Part shown: piece after piece, positions 15,782 to 23,905 of the stretch
Numbering within the stretch: the first letter of the stretch is position 1
How the letters are laid out: each line of letters opens with the position of its first letter
Assembly: GCA_944321445.1 (NCBI GenBank)
Contig: CALULJ010000025.1
Coordinates: forward strand, 1 to 33,166
Length of the DNA stretch: 33,166 nt
Source of the DNA: an uncultured Collinsella sp.
Lineage (GTDB): Bacteria > Actinomycetota > Coriobacteriia > Coriobacteriales > Coriobacteriaceae
Direction: 5' to 3'
The notes under the pieces: generated by a model
What the model was told of the DNA's origin: nothing
Databases searched by the model: none
Seen by the model: only the letters and a program-made list of their open reading frames with translations
Translations under genes and position numbers: made by a program

Positions 15782-15812
15782 TGGGAAAATAGGGACAGGC
15801 ACTTTTTTCCCG
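15782..15812. repeat. 31-bp palindromic repeat, class A
   Basis: Arms TGGGAAAA/TTTTTCCCG around AGGGACAGGCAC. It begins directly after the methyltransferase stop and ends 15 bases before the tag start. Confidence 0.9.
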
Positions 15813-15827
15813 TGTTGGGGGGCAACG

Positions 15828-16448
15828 ATGTCGTATTGCGATTGGGATAGATCGAGCGATATTACCCGGCGTTACCACGATGAGGAGTGGGGCGTGCCGT
15901 TGCACGACGACATCGGGCAGTTCGAGTTCATCTCGCTTGAGGTCATGCAGTGCGGGCTCAACTGGAACATGATGATGCAGAAGCGCGAGATTCTGCGTGC
16001 GTGCTTTGACGGCTTCGATTGCGAACGCGTGGCGGCGTACGACGAGGACGACATCGAGCGCATCTTGGCGACGCCGGGCATGATTCGCTCGCGTCGCAAG
16101 GTCGAGGCCATCATCAACAACGCGCAGCGCTTCCTCGAGGTGCGCGCGGAGTTTGGCAGCTTCTCCGCCTACCTGTGGGGCTTTTCGGACAACAAGACGA
16201 TCCTCTACCATAAGCACGCCCAAGGTTACATCCCGGTGAGCAACGGGCTTTCGGCGAAGATCTCGAAGGATCTCAAGCGGCGCGGTTTCAAGTACCTGGG
16301 CCCCGTGGTCGTCTATTCGCACCTGCAGGCATGCGGGATCATCAACGATCACTCTGAGGACTGCCCACGCTACCGAGCCATCAACGCCGCGCATCCCACC
16401 GTGGAGCGCCGCCGCTACCTCGAGCGCGACATCTACCACTACGGCTAG
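15828..16448 (+). CDS. tag: DNA-3-methyladenine glycosylase I
   Basis: The 206-residue protein matches the Tag family over its whole length. It starts MSYCDWDRSSDITRRYHDEE then WGVP, with Cys4 and the following His as the first half of the zinc site. HLQACGIINDHSEDC near residues 165-180 gives the second His/Cys pair. FEFISLEVMQCGLNWNMMMQ and KREILRACFDGFD are the conserved helices before the hairpin. The enzyme excises 3-methyladenine from alkylated DNA as a monofunctional glycosylase in the cytoplasm. GGGGGG lies 6 bases before the ATG at 15828. It is followed immediately by a repeat dimer. Confidence 0.95.
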   Translation: MSYCDWDRSSDITRRYHDEEWGVPLHDDIGQFEFISLEVMQCGLNWNMMMQKREILRACFDGFDCERVAAYDEDDIERILATPGMIRSRRKVEAIINNAQRFLEVRAEFGSFSAYLWGFSDNKTILYHKHAQGYIPVSNGLSAKISKDLKRRGFKYLGPVVVYSHLQACGIINDHSEDCPRYRAINAAHPTVERRRYLERDIYHYG

Positions 16449-16510
16449 TGGGAAAAAAGTGCCTGTCCCCATTTTCCCGCGGGAAAATGGGGACAGGCAC
16501 TTTTTTCCCA
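16449..16510. repeat. Two 31-bp palindromic repeat units, head to head
   Basis: Units 16449-16479 and 16480-16510 are perfect inverted copies with no spacer, giving a 62-bp perfect palindrome. Arms are GGGAAAA(AA)/TTTTCCC and the core is GGGGACAGGCAC. It starts at the base after the tag stop. Confidence 0.93.
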
Positions 16511-16580
16511 CCAAGTTTGCCCTGCTGGCGACGCGGGTATCTAACCTATATCTGCTAGCTCGGAGGCGAAGGAGTCTGTC

Positions 16581-17474
16581 ATGGCGCGCATCACCGAGAC
16601 CTATGTCGACTACGCGGGATTCAAGACCTACTGCAAGATTGTCGAGCCCGATGAGCCCGCTGCCGGCAAGAAGCCGCTGCTCGTGCTGCACGGTGGCCCC
16701 GGTGCTTGCCACAACTGCCTGCTCACCTACGCGCAGATTGCCGACCGCTACGGGCGCACCGTGGTGTTTTACGACCAGATCGGTTGCGGCAAGAGCGCCA
16801 TCCCGCATCAGGAAGATGACTTCTACACCTGTGACCTGTGGATCGACGAGTTCTACACCGTGCGCCGCGCGCTCGGTCTCGACGACATCCATCTGTTCGG
16901 CAACTCGTGGGGCGGCATGCTGGGCATGCTCTGCATGATGAAGGACGATGCGGGCGTCAACTCGTTTGTGATCAACAGCTCGCCGGTGCGTATCGACACC
17001 TGGCTTTCCGAAGCGCGCCGCCTCATCCAGTACCTCCCGAAGGACATGCAGGAGGCCCTGGAGGAAGCCGAGCGCACGGGCGACTACGACGCGCCGGCGG
17101 CGGCTGCGGCGGCCGACGAGTATTACAAGCGCCACGTGATGGGCGTCTACGCTGCCGACTACCCGCAGGAGATCATCGATTCCAACGCGGGCACGGGCGA
17201 GTGCTACATGGTCATGCAGGGTGCGAGTGAGTTCGTGTGCACCGGTAAGCTCAAGGATTGGGACATCCGTGGGGGCGTGAAGAGCATTCGCGTGCCGTGC
17301 ATGGCGCTTTCCGGCACCGACGACGAGGGCACGCCCTACACCATCAAGGAGGGCGTGGACCTCATCCCGGGCTGCGAGTGGACGCTCATCCAGGGCGCGC
17401 CGCACCTGGCCAACATCACGCATCCCGACGAGTGTCTCGCCGCCGTCGAGGGCTTCATCAGCCGCTTCGACTAG
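16581..17474 (+). CDS. pip: Proline iminopeptidase-type alpha/beta hydrolase
   Basis: The 297-residue protein has the S33 peptidase pattern. The oxyanion motif LHGGPGACHN is at 36-45, YDQIGCGKS at 64-72, and the nucleophile elbow GNSWGGMLG at 107-115 has Ser109. An insertion (about 140-190) forms the cap, the acid is near GTDDEGTP, and the His is in QGAPHLANITHPDEC. This fits prolyl aminopeptidase or the related L-amino-acid amidases, which remove N-terminal proline or hydrolyse amino-acid amides in the cytoplasm. AGGAG lies 7 bases before the ATG at 16581. It is convergent with the GH32 gene; the two stop codons share the CTAG at 17471-17474. Confidence 0.88.
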   Translation: MARITETYVDYAGFKTYCKIVEPDEPAAGKKPLLVLHGGPGACHNCLLTYAQIADRYGRTVVFYDQIGCGKSAIPHQEDDFYTCDLWIDEFYTVRRALGLDDIHLFGNSWGGMLGMLCMMKDDAGVNSFVINSSPVRIDTWLSEARRLIQYLPKDMQEALEEAERTGDYDAPAAAAAADEYYKRHVMGVYAADYPQEIIDSNAGTGECYMVMQGASEFVCTGKLKDWDIRGGVKSIRVPCMALSGTDDEGTPYTIKEGVDLIPGCEWTLIQGAPHLANITHPDECLAAVEGFISRFD

Positions 17475-18817
17475 CGGGAAAAAGGGGACAGGCACTTTTT
17501 TCCCAGGGCGTAAAGGGCGATGGGGCCTGAGCCTTCGAGATGAACATCGTCGCTGAGCCCATAGACCGCATGGGTGAGCGTGCGCTCGCCATCGTTCACG
17601 TAGGTCTCGACGATGTTGCCGTCCACGTATATCTCCAGATGATCGCCCTCGCGGATCTCGGGCGTCTCGGAGACGAGTCGGCACTTCCCGTTGTGCGGGC
17701 ACACGGCGCTGCGGTCGGCGCGAAGGCGCCCGCCCGCCCGCGCAATGCGATAGCCGCCGATGTCAAGAACCTCGCCGTCATGCAGTTCAAGCGTCATGCG
17801 GAAGCCCCCGTTGCCCGCCTCTGAAGGTGTGGCAATCGGGCGGGCATAAGCCGCGCGCACATCGGGGTGCACCGAGAAGCGCACGCGTCCGTCGCGCACC
17901 GACACAACGCGCGGCAGGCACATCATGCCCCACCAAGGGCGGATGCCGTTATCGACCGGTCCAGGCATGCGCAGCCACGCAATCACGATGCGGCGCCCCT
18001 CGGCGTCGAGCGTGCTTTGGGGCGCATACAGGTCGAGGCCGTAATCGAAGAAGCGCCCGTTATCCGCCATGTGCAGGGTGCATGTCTTCTCGTCAAAATC
18101 GGCAAACGCGCAGAGCGACATGTCGGGCGGGCAGGCACAATCTTTCATATAACCCATGGGGGAGAACAGTAAGACGCCATGTCCGTCGACCGTGAACCAG
18201 TCGGGGCACTCCCACATCCAGCCGATGCCCGGGCGCTCCGCCTGTCCGGCCAGCTCCCACGTCGTGAGGTCACGGCTGCGGTAGATCAAGAGCTCGCCCT
18301 CGCCGTGCCGCGTGCTGCCGAGCACCATGTACCAGGCGTCGCTGCCGCGCCATACCTTGGGGTCGCGCGTGTGCGTGACGTCGCCCACTTCGGGGTCGGT
18401 GATCTTGGGAATGATCACACGCTTGGCGTTCAGGTTGTCGAAGTGCTCGCCGTCGTCGGAAACCATAAGCATCTGACACGATTCGAAGTCGTTGTCTACA
18501 TGCTTGTGTATGTTCTCGGGGTTCTCCTGGTGGTAGCGCACGCCGGTGTAGAACAGGTAGAGCTTGCCATCGTGCTCCACGGCGCTTCCCGAAAAGCAGC
18601 CGTTGCGATCTTGCGGCTTGGTGGGGTACAGCGCGATGGGCAGGTGCTCCCAGTGGATGAGGTCTGTGCTCACCGCGTGGCCCCAGTGCATGGTGCCCCA
18701 CCGAGGTTCATAGGGAAAATGCTGGTAGAACACGTGGTAACGCCCGCGGTAGTAGATGAATCCGTTTGGGTCGTTGATCCAGTTGCCGGGTGCTTTGATG
18801 TGGCCTGTCTGTTTCAT
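17471..18817 (-). CDS. Glycoside hydrolase family 32 (beta-fructofuranosidase type)
   Basis: The 448-residue enzyme carries the GH32 motifs: APGNWINDPNGFIYY at 9-23 with nucleophile Asp16, the transition-state motif RDPKVW, the acid/base motif WECPDWF, and GCFSGSAV after the first blade. It hydrolyses beta-fructosides such as sucrose, sucrose-6-phosphate or fructans. No signal peptide is seen, so it is probably intracellular. I prefer the ATG at 18817 because an in-frame ATG at 18853 lies inside the palindrome at 18844-18864; the ribosome site (CAGG) is weak. The last 10 residues, GKKCLSPFSR, are coded by a class A repeat, so the native C-terminal end was replaced. No sugar transporter is nearby. 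Confidence 0.92.
   Translation of the reverse strand: MKQTGHIKAPGNWINDPNGFIYYRGRYHVFYQHFPYEPRWGTMHWGHAVSTDLIHWEHLPIALYPTKPQDRNGCFSGSAVEHDGKLYLFYTGVRYHQENPENIHKHVDNDFESCQMLMVSDDGEHFDNLNAKRVIIPKITDPEVGDVTHTRDPKVWRGSDAWYMVLGSTRHGEGELLIYRSRDLTTWELAGQAERPGIGWMWECPDWFTVDGHGVLLFSPMGYMKDCACPPDMSLCAFADFDEKTCTLHMADNGRFFDYGLDLYAPQSTLDAEGRRIVIAWLRMPGPVDNGIRPWWGMMCLPRVVSVRDGRVRFSVHPDVRAAYARPIATPSEAGNGGFRMTLELHDGEVLDIGGYRIARAGGRLRADRSAVCPHNGKCRLVSETPEIREGDHLEIYVDGNIVETYVNDGERTLTHAVYGLSDDVHLEGSGPIALYALGKKCLSPFSR
17475..17505. repeat. 31-bp palindromic repeat inside the 3' end of the GH32 gene
   Basis: Arms CGGGAAAAA/TTTTTTCCCA around GGGGACAGGCAC. It begins right after the pip stop and is translated as the last residues of the convergent GH32 product. 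Confidence 0.92.
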
Positions 18818-18843
18818 GGTTGCCTGTTCGCTGGAAGTCGGGA

Positions 18844-18864
18844 TGTAACGCATGCGATGTTACA
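18844..18864 (-). promoter_or_regulatory. Candidate LacI-type operator upstream of the GH32 gene
   Basis: A 21-bp palindrome: TGTAAC at 18844-18849 and GTTACA at 18859-18864, with the inner palindrome CGCATGCG. Size and TGTAAC...GTTACA ends resemble LacI/GalR-family operators. It lies 27-47 bases upstream of the preferred GH32 start, a suitable place to block its promoter. No LacI-type gene is in the window. Confidence 0.45.
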
Positions 18865-18976
18865 CGAACCGGGCGGCGCGGCGACGGAATAATCGTTTTG
18901 ACTCACTCGGCTTCCGCGCCCAAAAGGGAGGGCGGCTTGCGGCGAACTTGTGCCGGGCGGGAGGATCCCCTCCGGT

Positions 18977-19573
18977 TTAATTCGGATTGATAAGCTCGAG
19001 CGCCTCGAAGGTTGCTGACGCAGGATCGAACTCGTACACCGTGATGCCGCAGTTGCCGATGCGGCGGCCATCGCCCCGTAGGCGCGCTTCGGCGTGCGCG
19101 CCCTGCGCGCGCAGGAATTGCGCGACCGCTGCGCCGTGCGACGCCATGAGCACGCATTCGTGGTCGGGGCGCTGCATGAGCGCGGTGATCGTGGTCACGA
19201 GGCGCTCGCGAAACTCCATTTCACCTTCGCCGCCGAACGGCACGTAAAAGTCGCCATACGGCAGGGGCGGGTTCACGTCTTCCGTCAGCCCCTCGAAGCT
19301 GCCGAAGTTCCACTCCTTCAGGCCCTTCACGCGCTCGTAGGGGAGTTCTGCCTGACCGGATGCGCCCAGCACGAGTTCGATCGTGTCGGCGGCGCGCTCC
19401 GAGGTGGACGAGTAGGAGTGATCGAATGCGACGCCGTGCTCGGCAAACCACGCGCCCGCGCGGCGCGCCTGCTCGCGTCCCAGCTCCGTGAGCGGGGAGT
19501 CGCACCAGCCCTGCTTGCGTTTGAGTACGTTGAACAGCGTCTGACCGTGACGCATAAGGTAGAGTCTGGACAT
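18977..19573 (-). CDS. Histidine phosphatase superfamily protein
   Basis: The 198-residue protein starts MSRLYLMRHGQTLFN, with the phosphohistidine His9 in the RHG motif and Arg8 beside it. SPLTELGREQARRAGAWF follows, as in cobalamin-pathway and phosphoglycerate-mutase-like phosphatases. YSSTSERAADTIELVL supplies the second conserved Arg, and MASHGAAVAQFLRA the second catalytic His. KEWNFGSFEGLTED carries the usual acid. It is a cytoplasmic phosphomonoesterase or mutase of unknown substrate. Two adjacent ATGs follow AGGAGG; the second (19573) has the better spacing. Confidence 0.9.
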   Translation of the reverse strand: MSRLYLMRHGQTLFNVLKRKQGWCDSPLTELGREQARRAGAWFAEHGVAFDHSYSSTSERAADTIELVLGASGQAELPYERVKGLKEWNFGSFEGLTEDVNPPLPYGDFYVPFGGEGEMEFRERLVTTITALMQRPDHECVLMASHGAAVAQFLRAQGAHAEARLRGDGRRIGNCGITVYEFDPASATFEALELINPN

Positions 19574-19585
19574 CATTCCTCCTTG

Positions 19586-19616
19586 TGAAAGTTTGGGACC
19601 CGTCCCCAAACTTTCA
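19586..19616. repeat. 31-bp palindromic repeat, class C
   Basis: Arms TGAAAGTTTGGGGA-like and its complement (TGAAAGTTTGG/CCAAACTTTCA) around GGGACCCGTCCCC. It lies between the aldo/keto reductase stop (2 bases away) and the phosphatase start. A second class C copy is at 22463-22493. Confidence 0.85.
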
Positions 19617-19618
19617 TG

Positions 19619-20497
19619 CTAGTACAGGGTGGCGCCAGCGAGCTGCTGGTCTTTCACGAGGTCGTTCAGCAGCCAGCTCACGGTGTCGACGTCGAAGTGG
19701 TCGAAAATCTTAGGGAAGGTGGGGTCTTCCAATGCAGCGACGGCTGCCATGTCATCCGCGTCGAGCTCGAAGTCGAAGACGTCGATGTTCTCTGCCATGC
19801 GCTCGGCGTGCACGGTCTTGGGGATGACGATCACGTCCTGTTGCAGGAGCGAGCGCAGTATGACCTGGCCCGTCGTCTTGCCGTGCTTCTGGGCGATGCC
19901 GGCGAGCACCTCGTTGGTGAAGATACCGTTTTGCCCCTCGGCGAACGGTGCCCAGGCCTCGTGAGCCACGCCGAGCCGCTCCATCAGCTCGTGCGCCTCG
20001 CGCTGCGGACGGAAGGGGTGCGTCTCGATCTGATTCACCGCGGGCAGCATCGCGGCGAGCGCGCACACGTCCACGAGGCGCTCCGGGTAGCAGTTGGACA
20101 CGCCGATCGCGCGGATCTTGCCGGCGCGGTAGGCGTCCTCCATGGCGCGGTAGGCGCCCGGGTAGTCGCCCATCATCTGGTGGAGCAGCATGAGGTCGAT
20201 GTAGTCGGTACCGAGCTTGGCGAGCGTCTCGTCGATCGAGGCGGTTGCGCGCTCGTAGTTCATGTTCGACACCCAGATTTTCGAGGTGATGAAGATCTCG
20301 TCGCGCGGGACGTCGCTGGCCGCCACCGCGGCGCCGACGCCCTCTTCGTTTCCGTACGCCTGCGCGGTATCGATTAAGCGGTACCCGGCGTCGAGCGCCT
20401 GCGCCACGCAGCGCTCGGTCTCCTCCGGCGGCGTCTGGAACACGCCGAAGCCGAGCCGCGGCATCCTCACGCCGTTGTTGAGGGTCTTGTAGAGCAT
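19619..20497 (-). CDS. Aldo/keto reductase
   Basis: The 292-residue (alpha/beta)8 barrel enzyme has the full catalytic tetrad: Asp43 and Tyr48 in IDTAQAYGNE, Lys73 in TSKIW, His106 in LMLLHQ. IGVSNCYPERL and VNQIETHPFRPQ are the conserved NADPH/substrate loops, and IPKTVHAERMAENIDVFDF is the cofactor-phosphate-binding C-terminal part. It reduces an aldehyde or ketone with NADPH in the cytoplasm. AAAGGA lies 7 bases before the ATG at 20497. It lies 50 bases downstream of a second aldo/keto reductase gene on the same strand; the two are probably co-transcribed paralogues. Confidence 0.94.
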   Translation of the reverse strand: MLYKTLNNGVRMPRLGFGVFQTPPEETERCVAQALDAGYRLIDTAQAYGNEEGVGAAVAASDVPRDEIFITSKIWVSNMNYERATASIDETLAKLGTDYIDLMLLHQMMGDYPGAYRAMEDAYRAGKIRAIGVSNCYPERLVDVCALAAMLPAVNQIETHPFRPQREAHELMERLGVAHEAWAPFAEGQNGIFTNEVLAGIAQKHGKTTGQVILRSLLQQDVIVIPKTVHAERMAENIDVFDFELDADDMAAVAALEDPTFPKIFDHFDVDTVSWLLNDLVKDQQLAGATLY

Positions 20498-20547
20498 GGC
20501 GATCCTTTCTTTCGTAAACGGAGGTGCGCATCGGGAACGCCGCGCCG

Positions 20548-21456
20548 CTACTCGCCGTCCGGGCGCATGGGGGAACGGGAGCCGGACGTCGCCTGCTTCG
20601 AGTAGTCGTTGGCCGTCAGCACGAACACGGGCGGCTCCTCGGGCACCGCGTAGTAGGGGCGCTGGGGCAGCTCGGCGATGCGCGCCATCTCGTCGGCGGA
20701 AAGCTCGAAGTCGAAGATGTCGAGGTTCTCGGCCATATGCGCAGGGTTTAGCGTCTTCGGGAACATGACGTTGCCCTCCTGGTAGCTCCAGCGCAGGATG
20801 ACCTGCGCGGGCGTCTTGCCGTGTGCGGCGGCGAGCTCGGTGAACACGGGCTCGGCGAGCAGGGCGGCATCGCCGTGGCCGAGCGGGTACCAGCCCTCGA
20901 ATACGGTGTCGGAAAGTTCGCGTTTCGCCAGGGCCGCCTTGAGTTCGTGCTGGTTCCAGTAGGGGTTGATCTCGACCTGCAGCACCGCGGGCTTGATGGT
21001 TGCGACCTCGAGGATCTCGTCGATCTTGTGCACCGGGAAGTTAGAGAGGCCGATGGCGCGAACCTTGCCGTTGGCGACTGCCTCCTCCATGGCGCGCCAG
21101 CCGGAGACGTAATCGCCATAGGGCTGGTGGAACAATAGCAGGTCGACGTAATCGAGCCCCAGACGCGCGAGCGTGGCGTCGATGTCAGCTGCGCACTGCT
21201 CGTACGGGTAGCTTTGCGGGAAGAGCTTTGTGGTCACGAAGAGCTCCTCGCGCGGAATGCCGCAGGAGCGGATGACCTCGCCCACGGCGACCTCGTTGAA
21301 GTATGCGTTTGCCGTATCGATGTGGCGGTAGCCAAGTTCGAGCGCTTGCGGAAGATGCTCGAGCACCTCCTCGGAACTCATCATGTAGACGCCGAAACCC
21401 ATGGCGGGAATCGTCTGTCCATTCGCGAGGGTGAAGGTGGGAACTGATGCGGTCAT
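20548..21456 (-). CDS. Aldo/keto reductase (paralogue)
   Basis: The 302-residue protein has the same architecture and tetrad as its neighbour: Asp47 and Tyr52 in IDTANAYFNE, Lys77 in VTTKLF, His110 in LLLFHQ. FPKTLNPAHMAENLDIFDF is the cofactor region. A C-terminal tail of about 30 residues, with YYAVPEEPPVFVLTANDYSK, extends past the usual barrel end. Start at 21456 with AAAGGA 9 bases upstream. It is divergent from the LysR gene at 21610, the usual arrangement for a LysR-controlled target. Substrate unknown. Confidence 0.94.
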   Translation of the reverse strand: MTASVPTFTLANGQTIPAMGFGVYMMSSEEVLEHLPQALELGYRHIDTANAYFNEVAVGEVIRSCGIPREELFVTTKLFPQSYPYEQCAADIDATLARLGLDYVDLLLFHQPYGDYVSGWRAMEEAVANGKVRAIGLSNFPVHKIDEILEVATIKPAVLQVEINPYWNQHELKAALAKRELSDTVFEGWYPLGHGDAALLAEPVFTELAAAHGKTPAQVILRWSYQEGNVMFPKTLNPAHMAENLDIFDFELSADEMARIAELPQRPYYAVPEEPPVFVLTANDYSKQATSGSRSPMRPDGE

Positions 21457-21545
21457 ATGCGATATTCCTTTCTGACGGGCGTGTCTTGCAACATCAGTGT
21501 CCAGCACAATCGCTTGAAAGTACAATGCAGGACAAGGTAATCTAT

Positions 21546-21560
21546 ATGCGTGCAACGCAT
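21546..21560. promoter_or_regulatory. Candidate LysR-type operator in the divergent promoter region
   Basis: ATGCGT-GCA-ACGCAT is a 15-bp perfect inverted repeat in the 153-bp gap between the aldo/keto reductase and LysR genes. Length and symmetry fit a LysR-family recognition site. It is 50 bases from the regulator start and 90 from the reductase start, so it could serve both autoregulation and activation. Confidence 0.45.
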
Positions 21561-21609
21561 AAGAATGCAATGGCTGCGCTTGTATGCCGCCAACAGAAGG
21601 GGGAGCGCG

Positions 21610-22452
21610 ATGGAGCTTGAGCAGATGCGGCAGCTCGAGGCGATCGAGCGGTTGGGGACCGTGTCCGCCGCGGCCGAGGAGCTGCATATCTCGCAGCCGG
21701 CGCTCAGCCGTTCCATCCAGCGGCTCGAGGCGGAGCTTGGCTGCACGCTGTTCGACCGCGAGGGCAGACGCATCGTGTTGAACGACGTCGGCCGCGTCGC
21801 GGTGGATTGGGCGCGCGAGCTGCTGCGCGACGAGCGCCTTATGCGCGAGGCGATGGCCGCGGCGGCGCAGCGGACGTACGCCCTGCGCGTGGCATCGGTG
21901 GCACCCGCGCCCGTGTGGCGCCTGACGGGCCTCATGGTCGAGCGCTTTCCACAGGAGACGATCACCTCGGAGATCGTCGACGAGGCGGCGGTTCTGCGCG
22001 GCGTGGTGGAGGGAGCGTTCGACTTCGGCATCGTGCTCGACCCGCCGCATCGGCCGGGTCTCGTGTCGTGCGAGCTCATGCGCGAGAACCTCTCGGTGAC
22101 GCTGCCGCCGAACCACCCCCTCGCTGCGCGGCGCGAAGTCGCCTTCGCCGACCTTGCCGGAGAGACCTTCCTCATCATGACCGAGATCGGATTCTGGCGC
22201 GGCATCGTCGACCGCGAGATTCCGGACGCTACCTATATCGAGCAGCGCGACCGCATGGTATTCGCGCAGCTTTCCCATTCGACACCGCACTGCACGTTCA
22301 TCACCGACGCGCCGTTTCAAAGCGACCCCGTTCCTGGCCGTGCCGTTGTGCCCATCGTGGACGAAGGCGCCCACGCGGTGTTCCACCTGGTCGCGCGAAC
22401 CGACGCGGCGGACGTCGTCACGCGCCTGTTTGCTTGGGTGGCGGGGCTATAA
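21610..22452 (+). CDS. LysR-family transcriptional regulator
   Basis: The 280-residue protein starts MELEQMRQLEAIERLGTVSA, followed by AAEELHISQPALSRSIQRLE, the complete LysR winged HTH (residues 1-60), and ELGCTLFDREGRRIVLNDVG. The rest (about 88-280) is a periplasmic-binding-protein-like effector domain with VVEGAFDFGIVLDPP. AAGGGGGAG lies 5 bases before the ATG at 21610. It diverges from the aldo/keto reductase pair and is followed after 67 bases by the NhaC-type antiporter, which may also be its target. The effector is unknown. Confidence 0.93.
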   Translation: MELEQMRQLEAIERLGTVSAAAEELHISQPALSRSIQRLEAELGCTLFDREGRRIVLNDVGRVAVDWARELLRDERLMREAMAAAAQRTYALRVASVAPAPVWRLTGLMVERFPQETITSEIVDEAAVLRGVVEGAFDFGIVLDPPHRPGLVSCELMRENLSVTLPPNHPLAARREVAFADLAGETFLIMTEIGFWRGIVDREIPDATYIEQRDRMVFAQLSHSTPHCTFITDAPFQSDPVPGRAVVPIVDEGAHAVFHLVARTDAADVVTRLFAWVAGL

Positions 22453-22462
22453 TTCCTCCTCG

Positions 22463-22493
22463 TGAAAGTTTGGTGCCTGTTCCCAAACGTTCA
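22463..22493. repeat. 31-bp palindromic repeat, class C
   Basis: Arms TGAAAGTTTGG/CCAAACGTTCA (one mismatch) around GGTGCCTGTTCCC. It begins 10 bases after the LysR stop and ends 26 bases before the antiporter start. Confidence 0.85.
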
Positions 22494-22519
22494 AGCTTTG
22501 TCACCCGTTCGAGAGGGGA

Positions 22520-23818
22520 GTGCAGAAAACCTTGGAGTCGCTTGTCCTAGGGTTGTTCGTCCTTGTGCTCATTGTCTGCGTTGCTGCGGGTGTGCCGACG
22601 GCATATGCGCTGGTGGTGGGCCTTGCGCTGTTCTGCGTCTATGCGTGGCGCGTCGGCAACTCTCCACGTCGCGTGGCGGCGATGTGCTGGCATGGCATCC
22701 GACCCATCCGGCGCATTTTGGGGATGCTGCTCGCCGTCGGTGTCCTCACGGGCCTTTGGCGCGCGTCGGGAGTCATTCCGGCGATCGTCGCCTACACGGT
22801 GCCGCTCATCACGCCGTCGCTGTTCGTCGTCATGACCTTTCTGCTGAGCTGCTTGGTGTCGGTGCTTACGGGCACGTCGTTCGGCACGGCGGCGACCATG
22901 GGTGCCATTTGCATCTCGATTGCAGCGAGCATGGACGTGCCGCTCGTGCTTGCCGGCGGTGCGGCGCTTTCGGGTGCGTTTTTCGGCGATCGCTGGTCGC
23001 CCATTTCCACAAGCGCGCTGCTTGTTGCCAGCATCACAGGGACGGAGTTCTATCGCAACTTGCGCAACATGCTGCGGACGGTCGCGGTGCCGACGGTCGC
23101 TACGTGCCTGGTGTTTCTCGTTGCCGGCATGTTCGTGCCTGCAAGCGGCGGAAGCGCGGATACGGTCGAGGCGTTGCGCGGCGCATTCAATCTGAATCCC
23201 ATCGTGTTGGCACCGCCTGCGCTCGTGTTTTTGCTTGCGCTGCTGCGCATCGACATCCTGTTTGTTCTGGTGGCGGGCATCGTATCTGCGGTTCCTTTGT
23301 GCATGGGCGTGCAGGGGATGGGCCTATTGGAGGTTGCGCGAACTGCCGTGTTGGGTTTTGCGGCACCTTCGCCCGAGACGTCGGCACTCGCGGGCGGCGG
23401 TGTTGCTTCCATGGTTTCCGCATTCGGCATCGTATGCATCACGTCGACGTATGCTGGCATTTTTGAGGAAACAGATTTGTTGCGCGGCGTCGAGGGCGCT
23501 GTTGGGGCGTTTGCCGCGCGCGTGTCGCCCTTCGCGGCGACGCTCGGTATCGCGGTGCTCGCCTCTGCGATTTCGTGCAACCAGACGCTCGCCATCATGC
23601 TTACGCACCAGCTTTCTCGCGACCTTGCGGCATCTGCAGAAGAGCATGCGCTCGATTTGGAGGACTCGGTTGTGCTGGTGGCGGGGCTTGTGCCTTGGTC
23701 TATCGCCGGCGGCGTGCCGCTTGCCTCGATGGGTGCGCCGGTGGAAAGCATGGCGCTCGCGGTCTTCCTTTACGCAGTGCCCCTTTGGCGCCTTGTGCGG
23801 GAGCGTCTTAGCGCGTGA
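22520..23818 (+). CDS. NhaC-type Na+/H+ antiporter family protein
   Basis: The 432-residue protein has about 10-11 hydrophobic helices and the NhaC/Ion-transporter signature: SCLVSVLTGTSFGTAATMGA at about 111-130, then GAALSGAFFGDRWSPISTSA around 147-166. The second half repeats the fold and has AISCNQTLAIMLTHQLSRDL, typical of the family. It would exchange Na+ (or an organic anion such as malate/lactate in close relatives) for protons. The start is unsure: GTG at 22520 sits 3 bases after GAGAGG, while a TTG at 22532 is 11 bases after GGGGAG. It follows the LysR gene on the same strand. Confidence 0.88.
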   Translation: MQKTLESLVLGLFVLVLIVCVAAGVPTAYALVVGLALFCVYAWRVGNSPRRVAAMCWHGIRPIRRILGMLLAVGVLTGLWRASGVIPAIVAYTVPLITPSLFVVMTFLLSCLVSVLTGTSFGTAATMGAICISIAASMDVPLVLAGGAALSGAFFGDRWSPISTSALLVASITGTEFYRNLRNMLRTVAVPTVATCLVFLVAGMFVPASGGSADTVEALRGAFNLNPIVLAPPALVFLLALLRIDILFVLVAGIVSAVPLCMGVQGMGLLEVARTAVLGFAAPSPETSALAGGGVASMVSAFGIVCITSTYAGIFEETDLLRGVEGAVGAFAARVSPFAATLGIAVLASAISCNQTLAIMLTHQLSRDLAASAEEHALDLEDSVVLVAGLVPWSIAGGVPLASMGAPVESMALAVFLYAVPLWRLVRERLSA

Positions 23819-23823
23819 TTTTT

Positions 23824-23894
23824 TGGCCTCTCTGGGGACGGGGGTGCGAGGCGCCAAAGTGGCGCCTGGCACCCCCCCGTCCCCAGAGAGGCCA
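23824..23894. repeat. 71-bp palindrome after the antiporter gene
   Basis: Outer arms TGGCCTCTCTGGGGACGGGG and its complement enclose a second small palindrome (GGCGCC twice around AAAGT, then TGGCACC). It begins 5 bases after the antiporter stop. The outer TTGGCCTCT start is shared with the palindrome at 32174-32247. It could end transcription or be a larger relative of the 31-bp family, since GGTGCCAGGCGCC resembles that family's core. Confidence 0.8.
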
Positions 23895-23905
23895 TATTGC
23901 TGTGC

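Noticed and set aside
16449..16510. The perfect 62-bp palindrome as a rho-independent terminator of tag
   Set aside because: The T-run is inside the stem and is not followed by a free U-tract, and the same units also occur upstream of genes. Some effect on transcription is possible but I do not call a terminator.
15600..17702. A 700-codon open frame on the minus strand across tag and pip
   Set aside because: It is antisense to two well-supported enzymes, is full of Arg/His-rich low-complexity sequence and has no ribosome site. It is open only because of GC-rich codon use.
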